Assembly: GCA_964017045.1 (NCBI GenBank)
Contig: OZ024802.1
Coordinates: forward strand, 14,746,760-14,810,759
Reading direction: 5' to 3'
Length of the DNA stretch: 64,000 nucleotides
DNA from: Omphiscola glabra
Taxonomy: Eukaryota; Mollusca; Gastropoda; Lymnaeidae
Shown piece by piece: positions 10,800 to 22,822 of this stretch. The position numbers and the translations under genes are program-made. The notes under the pieces were generated by a model that did not search any database, was not told the origin of the DNA, and saw only the letters and a program-made list of their open reading frames with translations. Numbering within the stretch: the stretch's first letter is position 1; the number at the start of each line of letters is the position of its first letter.

Positions 10800-12952
10800 G
10801 GGTTTTAATAAATTTTTCTGAGTTTCAACCTTGAGTTAAGTATTCAAAGTATTTCCCATGTTAAACTCTGGTATATAATCCCCTCGCTTTTGATGCAATT
10901 AAAAATGGGAAAAAAACCATGATTAAAATAGTACATAATTAAGTAGATAATCCGATACAAACGAATCTGTATTACATTTATCCAGTTTTTTTTTCGTACT
11001 ACATTTAATAACTGGTCATTAACGTACGATCTTTTTAAAATTAACTTCTGTGACATGTTGTTTTGGTTCTGCATTTAATAAATTTGGTTAGTTAAAATTA
11101 ACGTTTGTAATTCTTCTTTGTTAATATATTAAAATTCAAGGAAATTGAGAAAACACGATTTTCAGACAAATTATGGTTCTCGGCTGGAAGGAAGTGATCA
11201 GAGTTCAATCCACTTAGAGATATGCGATTATATATTACTTTAGGCGACAAAAATGTTCACATTAGTTGCCCATGTTTACGTTTGTTGTCTGTACACATTT
11301 GTTTGATTAACCTACATGCATATTTTTTGGTTAACTGTATACATGTTTGATTTACGTTTGTTGTCTGTACACATTTGTTTGATTAACCTACATGCATATT
11401 TTTGGTTAATTGTATACATGTTTTATTTTTGTTAGCTTACATTTATTTTGTTTAATGAATCTTTGTTTTATATTACTCTATTTTTGTTTTGTGTCGTTGC
11501 TATATGTGTAGTCACCTAAGAAATCCTTAGTTCCAGTTTTGTTGATGTCGCAAGTGATGTGGGAGCTGATGCATCACCATCGATTTGAATTGTAATTTGA
11601 CCTGGAAAAAGTTAGCGCCAACGTCAGTGCTGCAAGCAAAACAACCAGCTTCCTGTTTGTGTGTCTGTAGCCTTAAAAATAAATACTTTGAATGTTTTTA
11701 AATGGTACATTCAAAATTATAAACACGGCAGCTATTGGCGGCAGCTATTTGTAAACTTCCCATCTTTTAAAGTCGCTGGACAAAACATGGCTTCCGGTAA
11801 CGCAATTAAAAATAATATCAATTAATGCTAACTTCTGGGAATGTTATTTTGCTCGCACTCTGAACACACCATTACAGCCATGAATACATAAAGAATTATT
11901 ATTTGTGATATCACGCATGTTTTTGAAGCAATGATAAAATAAATGAATTTATTTATCGTGTATTCATCTTTGGGGGGCATAGCATCATCTCAGATATATA
12001 ATTTATTCCCTCTGATATTTAGAGTGCATGTTCACTGCAAAGACCGCGATCGATCCCAAATTGATATCACTATACAAAACATACAGTCTAACTAGTAGAA
12101 TATACCCAATAGTGATTGCAATCAGTCATCAATACCTAAATGACTTAGACAAGAGTGCTTCAATAACATTTCAGTGTCGTAGGACGAAAAAAGGGGGTTG
12201 TGAAGGGGTTGACAGGCGCCATCAACATGTCAGTGGGGACCTGCATCTAAAATTTAACACTGACATTTTGATCTTGTTCTTTTCGGTTATTTAAAAAATT
12301 TGTCCCCATTTGAGAACCGGTGAACTACTATAGCCCCACACCCGGACTGATGTCTCTTGACCTGCTGACCAGTCATTCGAAATCTTGAGCCTGGTGCCGA
12401 AAGTGACCAGAGAATAATGGTTTGGGGGACCGTTGACTCATGACCTAATTGGCCAATAACATTTTAAATACATCAGCACGTATCCAAAGACAAGATAGAC
12501 ACTTTTCAGCGTGTCTCTCTGTCATTATGTATTTCCTGACGTGTTTGTATAAGGTTACTTTCCTTGTCAATTGTAATGCGAATAAACAGATATTAATTGT
12601 GTTGGTTTCACATCACGTGATGAATGAAATTACTCCTCGCGTCTAAGACTTCCAAAGTGAATCCCACGATAACTACTTTTTTTTTCTCTTAACCAACACA
12701 GTTGGAATAATAAATGAGCCTCTGTTATACGTCCATGTTATCTGGTTGAAAATGTTGGATATTCAACATAACCAGTGCACTAATCAACTTTTGCCTCAAA
12801 TCGAGTCATTTTTTTTTTTTTTTACAACGAAATATTTGTATGAAAAGATGGACACTGCTTAAGAAACAATGAAGAGAAGAAACACGATGAGACCAGATTT
12901 GGGATTGAATGAAAGCCATTCGCGTTGTTAGCCCAATGAGCCAACCAGCTAG
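10800..12952. other. Unique AT-rich sequence with one local duplication
   Basis: Apart from the duplication at 11276-11422 I find no repeat array or transposon end. Near 12890-12950 the reverse strand carries AGCTGGTTGGCTCATTGG, similar to the A box of a tRNA-derived SINE, but no convincing B box follows. No gene recognised. Confidence 0.45.
11276..11422. repeat. About 73-bp tandem duplication, 2 copies
   Basis: Two adjacent copies containing TTTGTTGTCTGTACACATTT and CCTACATGCATATTTTT, differing at a few positions. Confidence 0.88.
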
Positions 12953-13212
12953 GAGTTATTTCATATGTATCGATCTGAGCGACATGTTATTTCGTATGTA
13001 TCGATCTGGGCGGCATGTTATTTCGTATGTATCGATCTGGGCGGCATGGTATTTCGTATGTATCGATCTGGGCGGCATGGTATTTCGTATGTATCGATCT
13101 GGGCGGCATGGTATTTCATATGTATCGATCTGGGCGGCATGGTATTTCGTATGTATCGATCTGAGCGGCATGTTATTTCGTATGTATCGATCTGAGCGAC
13201 ATGTTATTTCAA
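12953..13212. repeat. 31-bp minisatellite, about 8 copies
   Basis: Unit contains GTATCGATCTGGGCGGCATG. Inner copies have GGGCGG, both edges have GAGCGA/GAGCGG, a symmetric pattern of edge variants. Because 31 is not a multiple of 3, translations cycle through three frames. Confidence 0.94.
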
Positions 13213-13262
13213 AAATTGCTTTAAAATGTTTACATTTTCCATTTTAGAATAATCTTCCGATG

Positions 13263-13435
13263 AACCGTCAAAGTCTAACTGATCAAATCTCAAAGTCTGG
13301 CGATTGAAATGTCAAAGTAAAACTGATGAAATGTCACAGTAAGACTGATGAAATGTCAAAGTAAGACTGATGAAATGTCAAAGTAAGACTGATGAAATGT
13401 AAAAGTATTACTTATTAAATGTCAAAATCTAACTG
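13263..13435. repeat. 22-bp minisatellite, about 7 copies, degenerate at edges
   Basis: Unit contains AAATGTCAAAGTAAGACTGA. The central copies are nearly identical, the outer ones diverged. Confidence 0.88.
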
Positions 13436-13486
13436 GGGAATGGGATCCAGGAGATAAACCGTTTGCAACATTTGAAGTTTCTAGTG

Positions 13487-13684
13487 CAGTGTTTCTCATC
13501 TTTTTTAAAGATGCGACCCTTTAATACAGTTCCTCATGTTGTGGCGACTCCCAGCTACAAAATTATTTTCGTTGCTACTTCATAACCGTAGAACGTATGA
13601 GTTTTCAGATGGTCTTAGGCGACCCTCTGGGAAAAGGTCGTGCGACCCCCAAAATGGTCGCTACCCACAGGTTGAGAACCGCTG
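13487..13684 (-). mobile_element. SPIN-like non-autonomous hAT element
   Basis: 198-bp element starting CAGTGTTTCTCATC and ending GGTTGAGAACCGCTG, flanked on both sides by the exact 8-bp duplication TTCTAGTG (13479-13486 and 13685-13692). In reverse complement it carries GGTCGC blocks and AAGACCATC, which match what I know of the SPIN (Space Invader) hAT family ends. A second copy in opposite orientation is at 39653-39849. It has no coding capacity and needs a transposase in trans. Family assignment is from memory of the consensus, the hAT nature is shown directly. Confidence 0.85.
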
Positions 13685-13855
13685 TTCTAGTGCATGGAAG
13701 TGTTGTCAAAAGTGGCCTGAATGAAAAATTTTTAAATATCAGATTCTGTCTTGAGTTAACATTCATTCAAACATTTGTAGAGTTTTCAAAATCTGCGCAT
13801 TGCATGTAAGTTATAACGGGTACATTTCAATAATCTACCATAAGTACTGTGTACA

Positions 13856-15159
13856 CAGGGCCGGATTTACCTCTAGGCAAACAAGGCACGTGCCTTGGGC
13901 ACCAAGCGTTTGGGGGCACCACAAGTCCTCAAGAAATAAAAAAATTTTGAACAAATTTAAGTCCAGAAACAACTGAAAATTGAACAAGTGCTATGAAAAT
14001 GAAGAAATACATTATAATAAAAATTCAAATTCAAGTTTGGTACAAACTTGAATGTTTAAAAATTAAGCGCATACATTTTTTTTAAAAACTTCTTGTAAAT
14101 GGTATTGAGCAAAATGCGGACTCACTCGGCTTGTAAATAAATAAAAAAAATTTGGGAAGTTTTATAAAAAATTTTAAACCATTTTTATATTTTCAATAAA
14201 TAATATTAAAATAACAACATTAATTAATTAATTCGACCGGGAACCCCTTAGTAATAAACACAAAATGAGCACGTGAACTTGAAAACGTGTGCTGATTTGT
14301 ATTCTTCACTAGCAGATCACTTGCATAAATCTAGGAATGAATTTGAAAGATTTGAAGAAGCTGCAAAAATAATACCACCCGGTGTAGAATGATGTAGCAG
14401 TTCGATGTTCTTGTTTGGTCGATGTATCACTATCACAAACATCTCAGTGTTGTGAAGAACTAATAAATGTTTATCCTAAAGATGTGAACAATAATTTATA
14501 TACTGAACCACAACAGTTTCATTCATATATTCGCCACAAGTTTCCAGCATCAAAATCGGAAAACAACAAGTTCAATCATGGAGAATTATACAAAGTAATA
14601 GTTAGAGACAACATCGAGTGTGCCTTTCCAAATGTTGAAATCGCCTTGCGCATATTTTTAAAATTATTGGTTACTAACTGTTCAATTGAGCGCTCTTTTT
14701 TTCAGTTGAAACGTACAAAAAATCCAAATAGATCAACAATGAAACAAGAAAGGCTCGATTCCTTATCTCTGCTTATGATCGAGGCAGATGTGTTGCGCAA
14801 AATTAACTTTGAAGATATATTCAAAAACTTCGCTATATGTAAATCTATGAAAAAAAAACTTTAAAATGTAAATGACAAAATCTTTTTGATTTTTTCATCT
14901 AATAAAAAATAAAGTATTTTTGTCTATTATTATTTCAAAATTTATTAACTATTAATTTTAATACAGAAATACTTTATTGTAGGTTTTTATATAAGTGATA
15001 GTAGTACAAACTACAAACATATTTGTCAACAACTGTTTTCTTTGCATAATATTGAACATACCAGCGGTCACGGTCAGTGAAAGATCAGGGGCCTTGGGCA
15101 GAAGGGGGCACCCAGGTGGGTTTGTGCTTTGGGCACTAAAATGGCTTACTCCGGCCCTG
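13856..15159 (+). mobile_element. hAT transposon, internally deleted
   Basis: Starts CAGGGCCGGATTTACC and ends GGCTTACTCCGGCCCTG, forming imperfect terminal inverted repeats. It is flanked by an exact 8-bp duplication TGTGTACA (13848-13855 and 15160-15167). At 1.3 kb it is much shorter than a full hAT element and lacks the N-terminal zinc finger and catalytic core, but keeps the C-terminal end of the transposase gene (14415-14864). Elements at 30883 and 61409 have similar CAGGGCCGG ends. Confidence 0.92.
14415..14864 (+). pseudogene. C-terminal fragment of a hAT transposase (dimerisation region)
   Basis: Encodes about 149 residues ending at TAA. The segment around residues 80-135 contains LRIFLKLLVTNCSIERSFFQ, LKRTKNPNRSTMKQERL and SLLMIEADVLRKI. 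This is the conserved hAT C-terminal dimerisation fold seen in animal ZMYM1-like transposases. The DDE catalytic positions upstream are missing, so it cannot be an active transposase. The frame is open within the domain, which suggests the copy is not very old. It lies inside the element at 13856-15159 in the expected orientation and near its 3' end. I did not assign the first methionine as a real start. Confidence 0.85.
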
Positions 15160-15623
15160 TGTGTACAGTATATCTCTATTGAGCAGTCTTCATTCATTGA
15201 GTCAAATGTGTCGCGGCTCTTAAGCTGGTTACATTGTCAAGCTAGGATGGCCGTGACATTAAAGAGAGTTCAGCAACGGGGGCCCACAGGGACTACGCTT
15301 TGATGTGTCAGCTCGCACTGTCAGCGGAAACCCAAACATTTCGGATTTAAAGCACGCATGCGTTCCCATCGGGCCTCGGTATCCACGTCAAGAAAGGAAG
15401 ACTTGTGTGCTCAAGCCGCATGTACAGATAGAACGACAAGATGAGAGTGGGTTGTGTGTTGACAATATCTGTAGTCTTTAGAAAATAGTTTGTAAATTGT
15501 ATGCAAAAGTAGATCTAAGGCATTTTTAAATGCTCTGAATATTTATGACAAAATCGACAATTTCGAAATTAACTTTCCTGTACACTACACAAATCAAACA
15601 TTATACAACTATTGACAGTTTTG

Positions 15624-16222
15624 AGCCAAGCCAAACATGATACAGCCATGATACTGTTGAGCCTATCTAAACATGACACAGCCATGACACTGCTGTGCCC
15701 AGCTAAACATGATACAGCCATGATACTGTTGAGCCTATCTAAACATGATACAGTCATGACACTGCTGAGCCCAGCTAAACATGATACATCCATGACACTG
15801 CTGAGCCCAGCTAAACATGATACATCCATGACACTGCTGAGCCCAGCTAAACATGATACATCCATGACACTGCTGAGCCCAGCTAAACATGATAGAGCCA
15901 TGACACTGCTGTGCCCACCTAAGCATGATACATCCATGACACTGCTGAGCCTATCTAAACATGATACATCCATGAAACTGCTGTGCCCATCTAAACATGA
16001 TACATCCATGACACTGCTGTGCCCACCTAAACATGATACATCCATGACACTGCTGTGCCCACCTAAACATGATACAGCCATGACACTGCTGTGCCCACCT
16101 AAACATGATACATCCATGACACTGCTGTGCCCACCTAAACATGATACATCCATGACACTGCTGTGCCCACCTAAACATGATACAGCCATGACACTGCTGT
16201 GCCAAGCCAAACATGATACAAT
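15624..16222. repeat. 36-bp minisatellite, about 16.5 copies
   Basis: Unit contains CATGATACATCCATGACACT and GCTGAGCCCAGCTAAA. Variants alternate (GTGCCCACC versus GAGCCCAGC, CATCC versus CAGCC). As 12 codons, it leaves both strands open: plus gives 12-residue repeats such as HDTSMTLLCPPK, minus gives another series. Common variants change amino acids, which argues against selection on a protein. Confidence 0.95.
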
Positions 16223-16295
16223 CTTGACCCCAATTATCCCACCAGAGCATTGATCCGATTGACCAGTTCAATCATGCTGCAACTATGATTAATTT

Positions 16296-16906
16296 GAACC
16301 AACACAATCATGATACCATCTTGACCCTACTGAACCAACGCAATCATGATACCATCTTGACCCTACTGAACCAAAGCAATCATGATACCATCTTGACCCT
16401 ACTGAACCAACACAATGATGATACCATCGTGACCCTACTGAACCAACGCAATCATGATACCATCTTGACCCTACTGAACCAACGCAATCATGATACCATC
16501 TTGATCCTACTGAACCATCACAATCATGATACCATCTTGACCCTACTGAACCAACGCAATCATGATACCATCTTGACCCTACTGAACCAACGCAATCATG
16601 ATACCATCTTGACCCTACTGAACCAAAGCAATCATGATACCATCTTGACCCTACTGAACCAACACAATCATGATACCATCGTGACCCTACTGAACCAACG
16701 CAATCATGATACCATCTTGACCCTACTGAACCAACGCAATCATGATACCATCTTGATCCTACTGAACCATCCCAATCATGATACCATCTTGACCCTACTG
16801 AACCAACGCAATCATGATACCATCTTGACCCTACTGAACCAACGCAATCATGATACCATCTTGACCCCACTGAACCAACACAAACATGATACCATCTTGA
16901 CCCCCA
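16296..16906. repeat. 36-bp minisatellite, 17 copies, sister of the preceding array
   Basis: Unit contains AATCATGATACCATCTTGAC and CCTACTGAACCAACG. It has the same length and a similar core (CATGATAC then TGACCCT) as the array ending at 16222, and the sequence between them is intermediate. The order of variants (AACAC/ATCGTG, then ATCC/CATCA) repeats after 8 units, showing a duplicated block of about 288 bp. Confidence 0.95.
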
Positions 16907-17550
16907 TTGACCAGCCCCACAGAAATCGATATCTCAAAACCCAACTCTCGATCCCTTACCGGGAACACGCTCAGGGAAACTCGACCATGGCGTCATTTAA
17001 TACATCAAGAATGTACTTCAAGAGCTGGCTAATAGCACTAAAGTGTGGTCTCACCGTGTGTTTCAGGCAGCTATCAAAGCGGAGATACAAGTCAAATACT
17101 TCCTAGCGACGGTTCTAAACACGAATTCGACCTCCTTTAGATTTTGGTTTCCTTTTAAAAAGAGGCTGTCCTTGACTTTGATGAGTTGACGATGGCGCGC
17201 TCAAATAAAGCGCCGAGTAGCTACAGGCGAATCATCTTTTTTTTTAAAATAAATGGATGGATAAAAATAAAAACCAAATGGAAGGATGTGTACATTATTT
17301 TGTCTATTGACAGTGGATTTGATTGTGTGCTTTGATTAGGAAGCGTTGAGGAGCTATGCAGATTAAGGAATGGAGAGTGGTGATTTGGATTACTAAAATG
17401 GGGGGGGGGGGGTGGGGAGGGCACTGGTCAATTAAATCGGGAAACCGTTGCTATAAATCAAAATTATTCTAATTAATCGTTTTTGAGAGATGGAATTCTA
17501 TTTTGATTGGATGGATCGTGGGCAGTCATCAGTCATGGATAACATCTACC

Positions 17551-18151
17551 CCAAAGTCACTTTAACAACAATACAGGCATGCAACAACAACTCTGGCAAA
17601 GCAACTTTAACAACAATACAGGCATGCAACCACAACTCTGGCAAAGCAACTTTAACAACAATAAAGGCATGCAACAACAACCCTGGCAAAGCAACTTTAA
17701 CAACAATACAGGCATGCAACAACAACCCTGGCAAAGCAACTTTAACAACAATAAAGGCATGCAACAACCACTCTGGCAAAGCAACTTTAACAACAATACA
17801 GGCATGCAACCAAAACTCGGGCAAAGCAACTTTAACAACAATACAGGCATGCAACAACAACTCTGGCAAAGCAACTTTAACAACAATACAGGCATGCAAC
17901 AACAACTCTGGCAAAGCAACTTTAACAACAATACAGGCATGCAACAACAACCCTGGAAAAGCAACTTTAACAACAATACAGGCATGCAACAACCACCCTG
18001 GAAAAGCAACTTTAACAACAATACAGGCATGCAACAACCACTCTGGCAAAGCAACTTTAACAACAATACAGACATGCAACCAAAACTCTGGCAAAGCAAC
18101 TTTAACAACAAATACAGGCATGCAACAACCACCCTGGCAAAGTCACTTTAA
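17551..18151. repeat. 45-bp minisatellite, about 13 copies
   Basis: Unit contains AACTTTAACAACAATACAGG and CATGCAACAACAACTCTGG. As 15 codons it leaves two plus frames and two minus frames open. One plus frame reads repeats of MQQQLWQSNFNNNTG, strikingly rich in Gln and Asn, but the other frame reads QACNNNSGKATLTTI equally well. No splice sites or start context distinguish one. Likely non-coding. Confidence 0.94.
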
Positions 18152-18227
18152 ATAAACAGAACGAGTTTAACAAGAATTCTCTTGACGCAGAAATTGAATT
18201 CAAACAAAAACAAAAAAATCAAATTAA

Positions 18228-18448
18228 CTATATACTGTGACGATTAAGTATCATGGGTTATAATCTGTGACGATTAAGTATCATGGGTTATAATCTGTGA
18301 CGATTATGTATCATGGGTTATAATCTGTGACGATTATGTATCATGGGTTATAATCTGTGACGATTATGTATCATGGGTTATAATCTGTGACGATTATGTA
18401 TCATGGGTTATAATCTGTGACGATTATGTATCATGGGTTATAATCTGT
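18228..18448. repeat. 30-bp minisatellite, about 7 copies
   Basis: Unit contains CTGTGACGATTATGTATCAT. The first two copies have AAGTATC in place of ATGTATC. Confidence 0.94.
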
Positions 18449-19295
18449 TTCAGATATTCAAACAAAATAATAACTCATTTGAAATGATAGAATCCAATCC
18501 GTTGCCAGTGTGAGGGCAATCGATGTATTTTTTAACTCTAGTCTAATTTCTATTGTGACTTCGTTTTCATGAAAGATTAATGTAAATCTTGACTCGGGCA
18601 ATCAAAAGAACATAATTTCTAAAAGAAAATTGATACATCACTGTCAACGGAAAGTACCATTATATTTTGGTTTGGACTTTAGCGACAAGTGGATCAAACC
18701 AAAAGTATGGTCAACATCAACTGGTTGCTGCAAGGGTTGCTCGTATAAAAAAAAATAATCTTAATCTTGAAATATAAATATACTATTCACAGGTGTATCC
18801 ATAGCTAACAAAAGGTTTACCGCAAACTCAGCTAACGCCGAAAGAGTTTTAATATCTAAATACTGTTCCTTGATAATTATTATTATTTTGTTCAAATAAA
18901 TAAAAGTTATCACGTTTTTTGTCTACTACTGAATTGATGCCAACAATTTCATCTAACTTTTAATTTAAATATCAATATGAGCTAGTATCATGAATTGTGT
19001 TGTGTTACGGAAGAGTCGAACAAGAACTGTATCCAACTGAGTAAATGTCTATGACGGGGTAAGACAGCCTGAGAGGGGTGGGGGAGGGGGGATGGCATCT
19101 TTGAGGATGAATTCGTTGTGTCAAATAAGTTTGAAAACCTATTTCTACAACACAATATAGATATGATATTCAGTAACTAGTGAATCGGCCTCTTGGCTAC
19201 ATTTAAATCAAAAGTTATCATTTTTCATCTACAAAACTTACTGCGATCAATTGTATATTTCAAACTCTCCTTGGGCCTATGGTAAAGTCCATATT
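18449..19295. other. Unique AT-rich sequence, no gene seen
   Basis: No repeat array or transposon end apart from a G-rich tract around 19075-19092. Confidence 0.45.
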
Positions 19296-19985
19296 ACAGT
19301 CCGACCAATTCCATCAGCTCAATAAGTCATCAGTTCCCTCAGCCCATTAAGTCAACCATTTCCTCAGACCGTTAAGTCAACAATTCCCCCAACCCTTTAA
19401 TTCAACCACTCCGTTAAACCGTTAAGTCAACCTTTCCCTCAGCACGTTAAGTCAACCATTCTCTCGGCCCGTTAAGTCAACCGTTCTCTCAGCCCGTTAA
19501 GTCAACCATTCCCTCGGCCCGTTAAGTCAACCGTTCTCTCAGCCCGTTAAGTCAACCATTCCCTCGGCCCGTTAAGTCAACCATTCTCTCGGCCCGTTAA
19601 GTCAACCATTCTCTCGGCCCGTTAAGTCAACCATTCTCTCGGCCCGTTAAGTCAACCATTCTCTCGGCCCGTTAAGTCAACCATTCTCTCAGCCCGTTAA
19701 GTCAACCACTCTCTCGGTCCGTTAAGTCAACCATTCTCTCAGCCCGTTAAGTCAACTATTCTCTCAGCCCGTTAAGTCAACCACTCTCTCGGCCCGTTAA
19801 GTCAACCATTCTCTCAGCCCGTTAATTCCACTATTCTCTCAGCCCGTTAAGTCAACCATTCCCTCAGCCTGTTAAGTCAACCATTCCCCCAGGCTGTTAA
19901 GTCAACCATTCCCCCAGGCTATTAAGTCAACCACTGCCTCATCCCGTTCAGTTATCCATTCCCTCAGTCCGTTGAGTCAACCAGC
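19296..19985. repeat. 25-bp minisatellite, about 27 copies
   Basis: Unit contains CCCGTTAAGTCAACCATTCT. Central copies are almost uniform with CTCTCGG or CTCTCAG alternating, while copies at both ends are degenerate. Confidence 0.94.
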
Positions 19986-20238
19986 CGTAAAAATAAGTCA
20001 GCTGCCAACCCCTAACCCCCCCCCCCCCTACCTAACCGATTTCTTTAATCCCGAGATATCAACATCAAAGCCCTCGATTCACATTGCTGGAGGCGGTAAT
20101 GTTGCAGATAATGGTTCTCATTTATTAGACACAAATTTTACTCACCAGCCTCACCAACCAAATTTGCAACATCAAACATACACATTCACCATGTTGACCA
20201 CTTTTTGGCACTATATGAGCTCATCCTATCATATAGAC

Positions 20239-20434
20239 CAGGCCTGCAAAACTCAAAATGTAAGGCGGCCGTAAACACTTTATGAAGAATTTGTGCAGGA
20301 CGAAAGATAATTGGACATGGGGGAAAGCTATTAAGAAAATAATAATACTAAAGACTATTTCATTACTTCGCGTGAAGCGAAGTGGTTGCTGGCGGACCGC
20401 ATGCGGCCTGGAGGCCGTGTGTTGCGCAGGCCTG
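20239..20434. mobile_element. Short hAT element, family shared with 57701
   Basis: Starts CAGGCCTGCAAAACTC and ends GTTGCGCAGGCCTG. The flanks ATATAGAC (left) and ATACAGCC (right) match at 6 of 8 positions, consistent with a decayed duplication. The interior shares GGGGAAAGCTATTAAGAAAA with the copy at 57701-57890, about 37 kb away. Confidence 0.78.
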
Positions 20435-20520
20435 ATACAGCCTAATGCCACATACACAAACATCCTGCTATATACAATTATCACATACATACACCTACGT
20501 TCTCCAGTCGAATTAAATCA

Positions 20521-20640
20521 CTCACAATATATCCTCATTTAAGACACAGTTATCCTATGCTTCATGGAGTAAGACGACACTAGATCGTCATTTAAGACAC
20601 ACTTATCCTTGTTGCATGGAGTAAGACAATCTATTGATTT
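20521..20640. repeat. About 55-bp tandem duplication, 2 copies
   Basis: Two diverged copies with ATTTAAGACACA, TTATCC and GCATGGAGTAAGAC-like motifs in the same order. Confidence 0.75.
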
Positions 20641-21744
20641 CATTCTAACCTAAAAGTTTTAAGTCAGAACATTTATTTCCTGTTAATTAAGGGCAAGGAT
20701 GAACAAAAAAAAAAAATCAACAACAAAAAACTATAAATAACAACGGAACTTGAAACGAGGCAAGAGTCACATCTTTAATAGCGGGTAAGCGACGGCGAGA
20801 CAGAACAGAGTTGTTCCCCCAAAACATCGAATATTTGATGATGTCATAAGTAAATCACCCTGGTCACGTCGCGCCCCCCCCCCCTCACAACACATTATGC
20901 TTTATTCTTCCTCCCGTCTTGTTATTGAGACCCTTAAGCGACTTTTCTGAGTTGATAGCTTCCACTACGCTAAGATCCAATCTGACATGTTGTGCCAGGG
21001 TCACTGAGACAGCCGGAAAAATAAATGAGGTTTGATGTACGCTTATTCTCCAAGTGTAGGCGCGCAAACATAGAAGTTCTCCAATGACACGACTTATCAT
21101 ATGACCTCGTTTGTAATAAGGCAAGACAGTGGTAGCCATTGCATAAAGAGATTCATATTTCTAAAGCGTTTGATAGCGTTTCATAATTTACCATGTCGAT
21201 GTATGCCATGAAAAAGGGTGGGCAGGCCAGGGGAGGGGCAGGCACAAAAAATGGAGGGGAGGGGGGGTTGTCTCCTATGCATGAACCTTAAAGTGACTGA
21301 AACACACCAAGTTACGAGAGTTTCTGCTATGAACCTAGAAAACCAAGTCACCACCAGCGCACAGTCGACTCAACAAACATCTCTTTACGAATGTCAAGGT
21401 TGGGAATCACGGGCGACTAACTCTACGCGCAAAGTACTAACGGTTGGTTTCCTTAAGTGTCAGCGGTGTGTCCAAGCTTTTAGTCGTTCTCGTCTTGAGG
21501 AGATTAGTGGGGAGGCCACCATAGACAGAACGAGGGATAACTGTTCTCTTTTTTCTTATTTTTTTTAACCTGCCATTGAAAGACTCTCTTTAAATATATT
21601 TAAAAAAAATTATAATAATTCATATTTTCATGTTTTCTTGCAAAATATGTGAAATACGTCATCCTTTAGACAATTCTATATTCTATATCAATTATCCAGC
21701 TTGTACACAGTAATATCTAGTAAGTAAACCAATCGTATCCAGTA
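20641..21744. other. Unique sequence, no gene seen
   Basis: Contains poly-A (20704-20716) and poly-C (20874-20884) tracts. Two frames of 84 and 116 codons at 20885-21139 (minus) and 21218-21568 (plus) show no recognisable domain, signal peptide or splice context. Confidence 0.4.
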
Positions 21745-22107
21745 AGTAATCTAATCTTATCCTGTGATGACTGTCAGTGTTTAACTCTTGTGTCTGTGAT
21801 GACTGTCAGTGTTTAACTCTTGTGTCTGTGATGACTGTCAGTGTTGAACCCTTGTGTCTGTGATGACTGTCAGTGTTTAACCCTGGTTTCTGTGATGACT
21901 GTCAGTGTTTAACTCTTGTGTCTGTGATGACTGTCAGTGTTTAACCCTGGTTTCTGTGATGACTGTCAGTCTTTAACCCTGGTTTCTGTGATGACTGTCA
22001 TTGTTTAACCCTGGTTTCTGTGATGACTGTCAGTGTTTAACCCTGGTTTCTGTGATGACTGTCAGTGTTTAACCCTGGTTTCTGTGATGACTGTCAGTGT
22101 TGAACCC
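21745..22107. repeat. 32-bp minisatellite, about 11 copies
   Basis: Unit contains TGTGATGACTGTCAGTGTTT. Left copies carry AACTCTTGTG, right copies AACCCTGGTT, with a short mixed zone between. Confidence 0.93.
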
Positions 22108-22207
22108 TCAACGAAAACAATGGATGTTTTAAAAAAAATATTTAAAGCAAAACAGTACAACTGTTCTACTATGCGATCAAAACAATTGGGGGGGGGGGGC
22201 GGAAACC

Positions 22208-22492
22208 CAGCTGTGACACGGAGCACAAAGGAAGATTCTGACACGGAGCACAAAGGAAGATAGTGACACGAAACACAAAGGAAGATTGTGACACGAAACA
22301 CAAAGGAAGATTGTGACACGAAACACAAAGGAAATTTGTGACACGAAACACAAAGGAAGATTGTGACACGAAACACAAAGGTAGATTGTGACATGAAACA
22401 AAAAGGAAGATTGTGACACGAAACAAAAAGGAAGATTGGGATACGAAACGAAAAGGAATATTGTGACACGAAACACAAAGGAAGAAGGCAGG
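22208..22492. repeat. 25-bp minisatellite, about 11 copies
   Basis: Unit contains GAAGATTGTGACACGAAAC followed by ACAAAG. It starts just after a poly-G tract (about 22189-22199). The minus-strand frames are repeat translations rich in Phe, Cys and Ser. Confidence 0.93.
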
Positions 22493-22822
22493 ATATTTGT
22501 CTCAACATCTATCTCGAGATTGGTTTCCACTTAGAGCTCAGTGGTTGACACGTAACGTGTTTTTAAAACGTCTTAACATGATTCATTAGCGCCGACAAGC
22601 CAGCACTTCAGTCCGCTCCGCTAATTATCCCTCGCCAGAAAGCCAGCGCGAGACCGTCGAGTCGAGCCAGTGCAGATGCCTGTAAAGTAGCGGACCTCGA
22701 GTCCCGTTAATGACGTAATAACCAAACAGTTCATGTTTGTAAGTGTTGAACTCACAGAACTTACGATGTTGTGACGCTCGTCAAAGTTCGGGTAGCTGTG
22801 GGAGAGTGGGTTTGTTGTTTGA

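Noticed and set aside
12765..12785. Single copy resembling part of the 37-bp unit at 8818
   Set aside because: Only about 17 of 18 bases match (AACATAACCAGTGCA) and the rest of the unit is absent, so it may be chance.
12880..12955. tRNA-like A box on the minus strand
   Set aside because: No proper B box or cloverleaf can be drawn. At most a decayed SINE fragment.
15569..17106. 213- and 273-residue frames over the 36-bp arrays
   Set aside because: Both strands are open and common unit variants change amino acids. Best explained by period 36.
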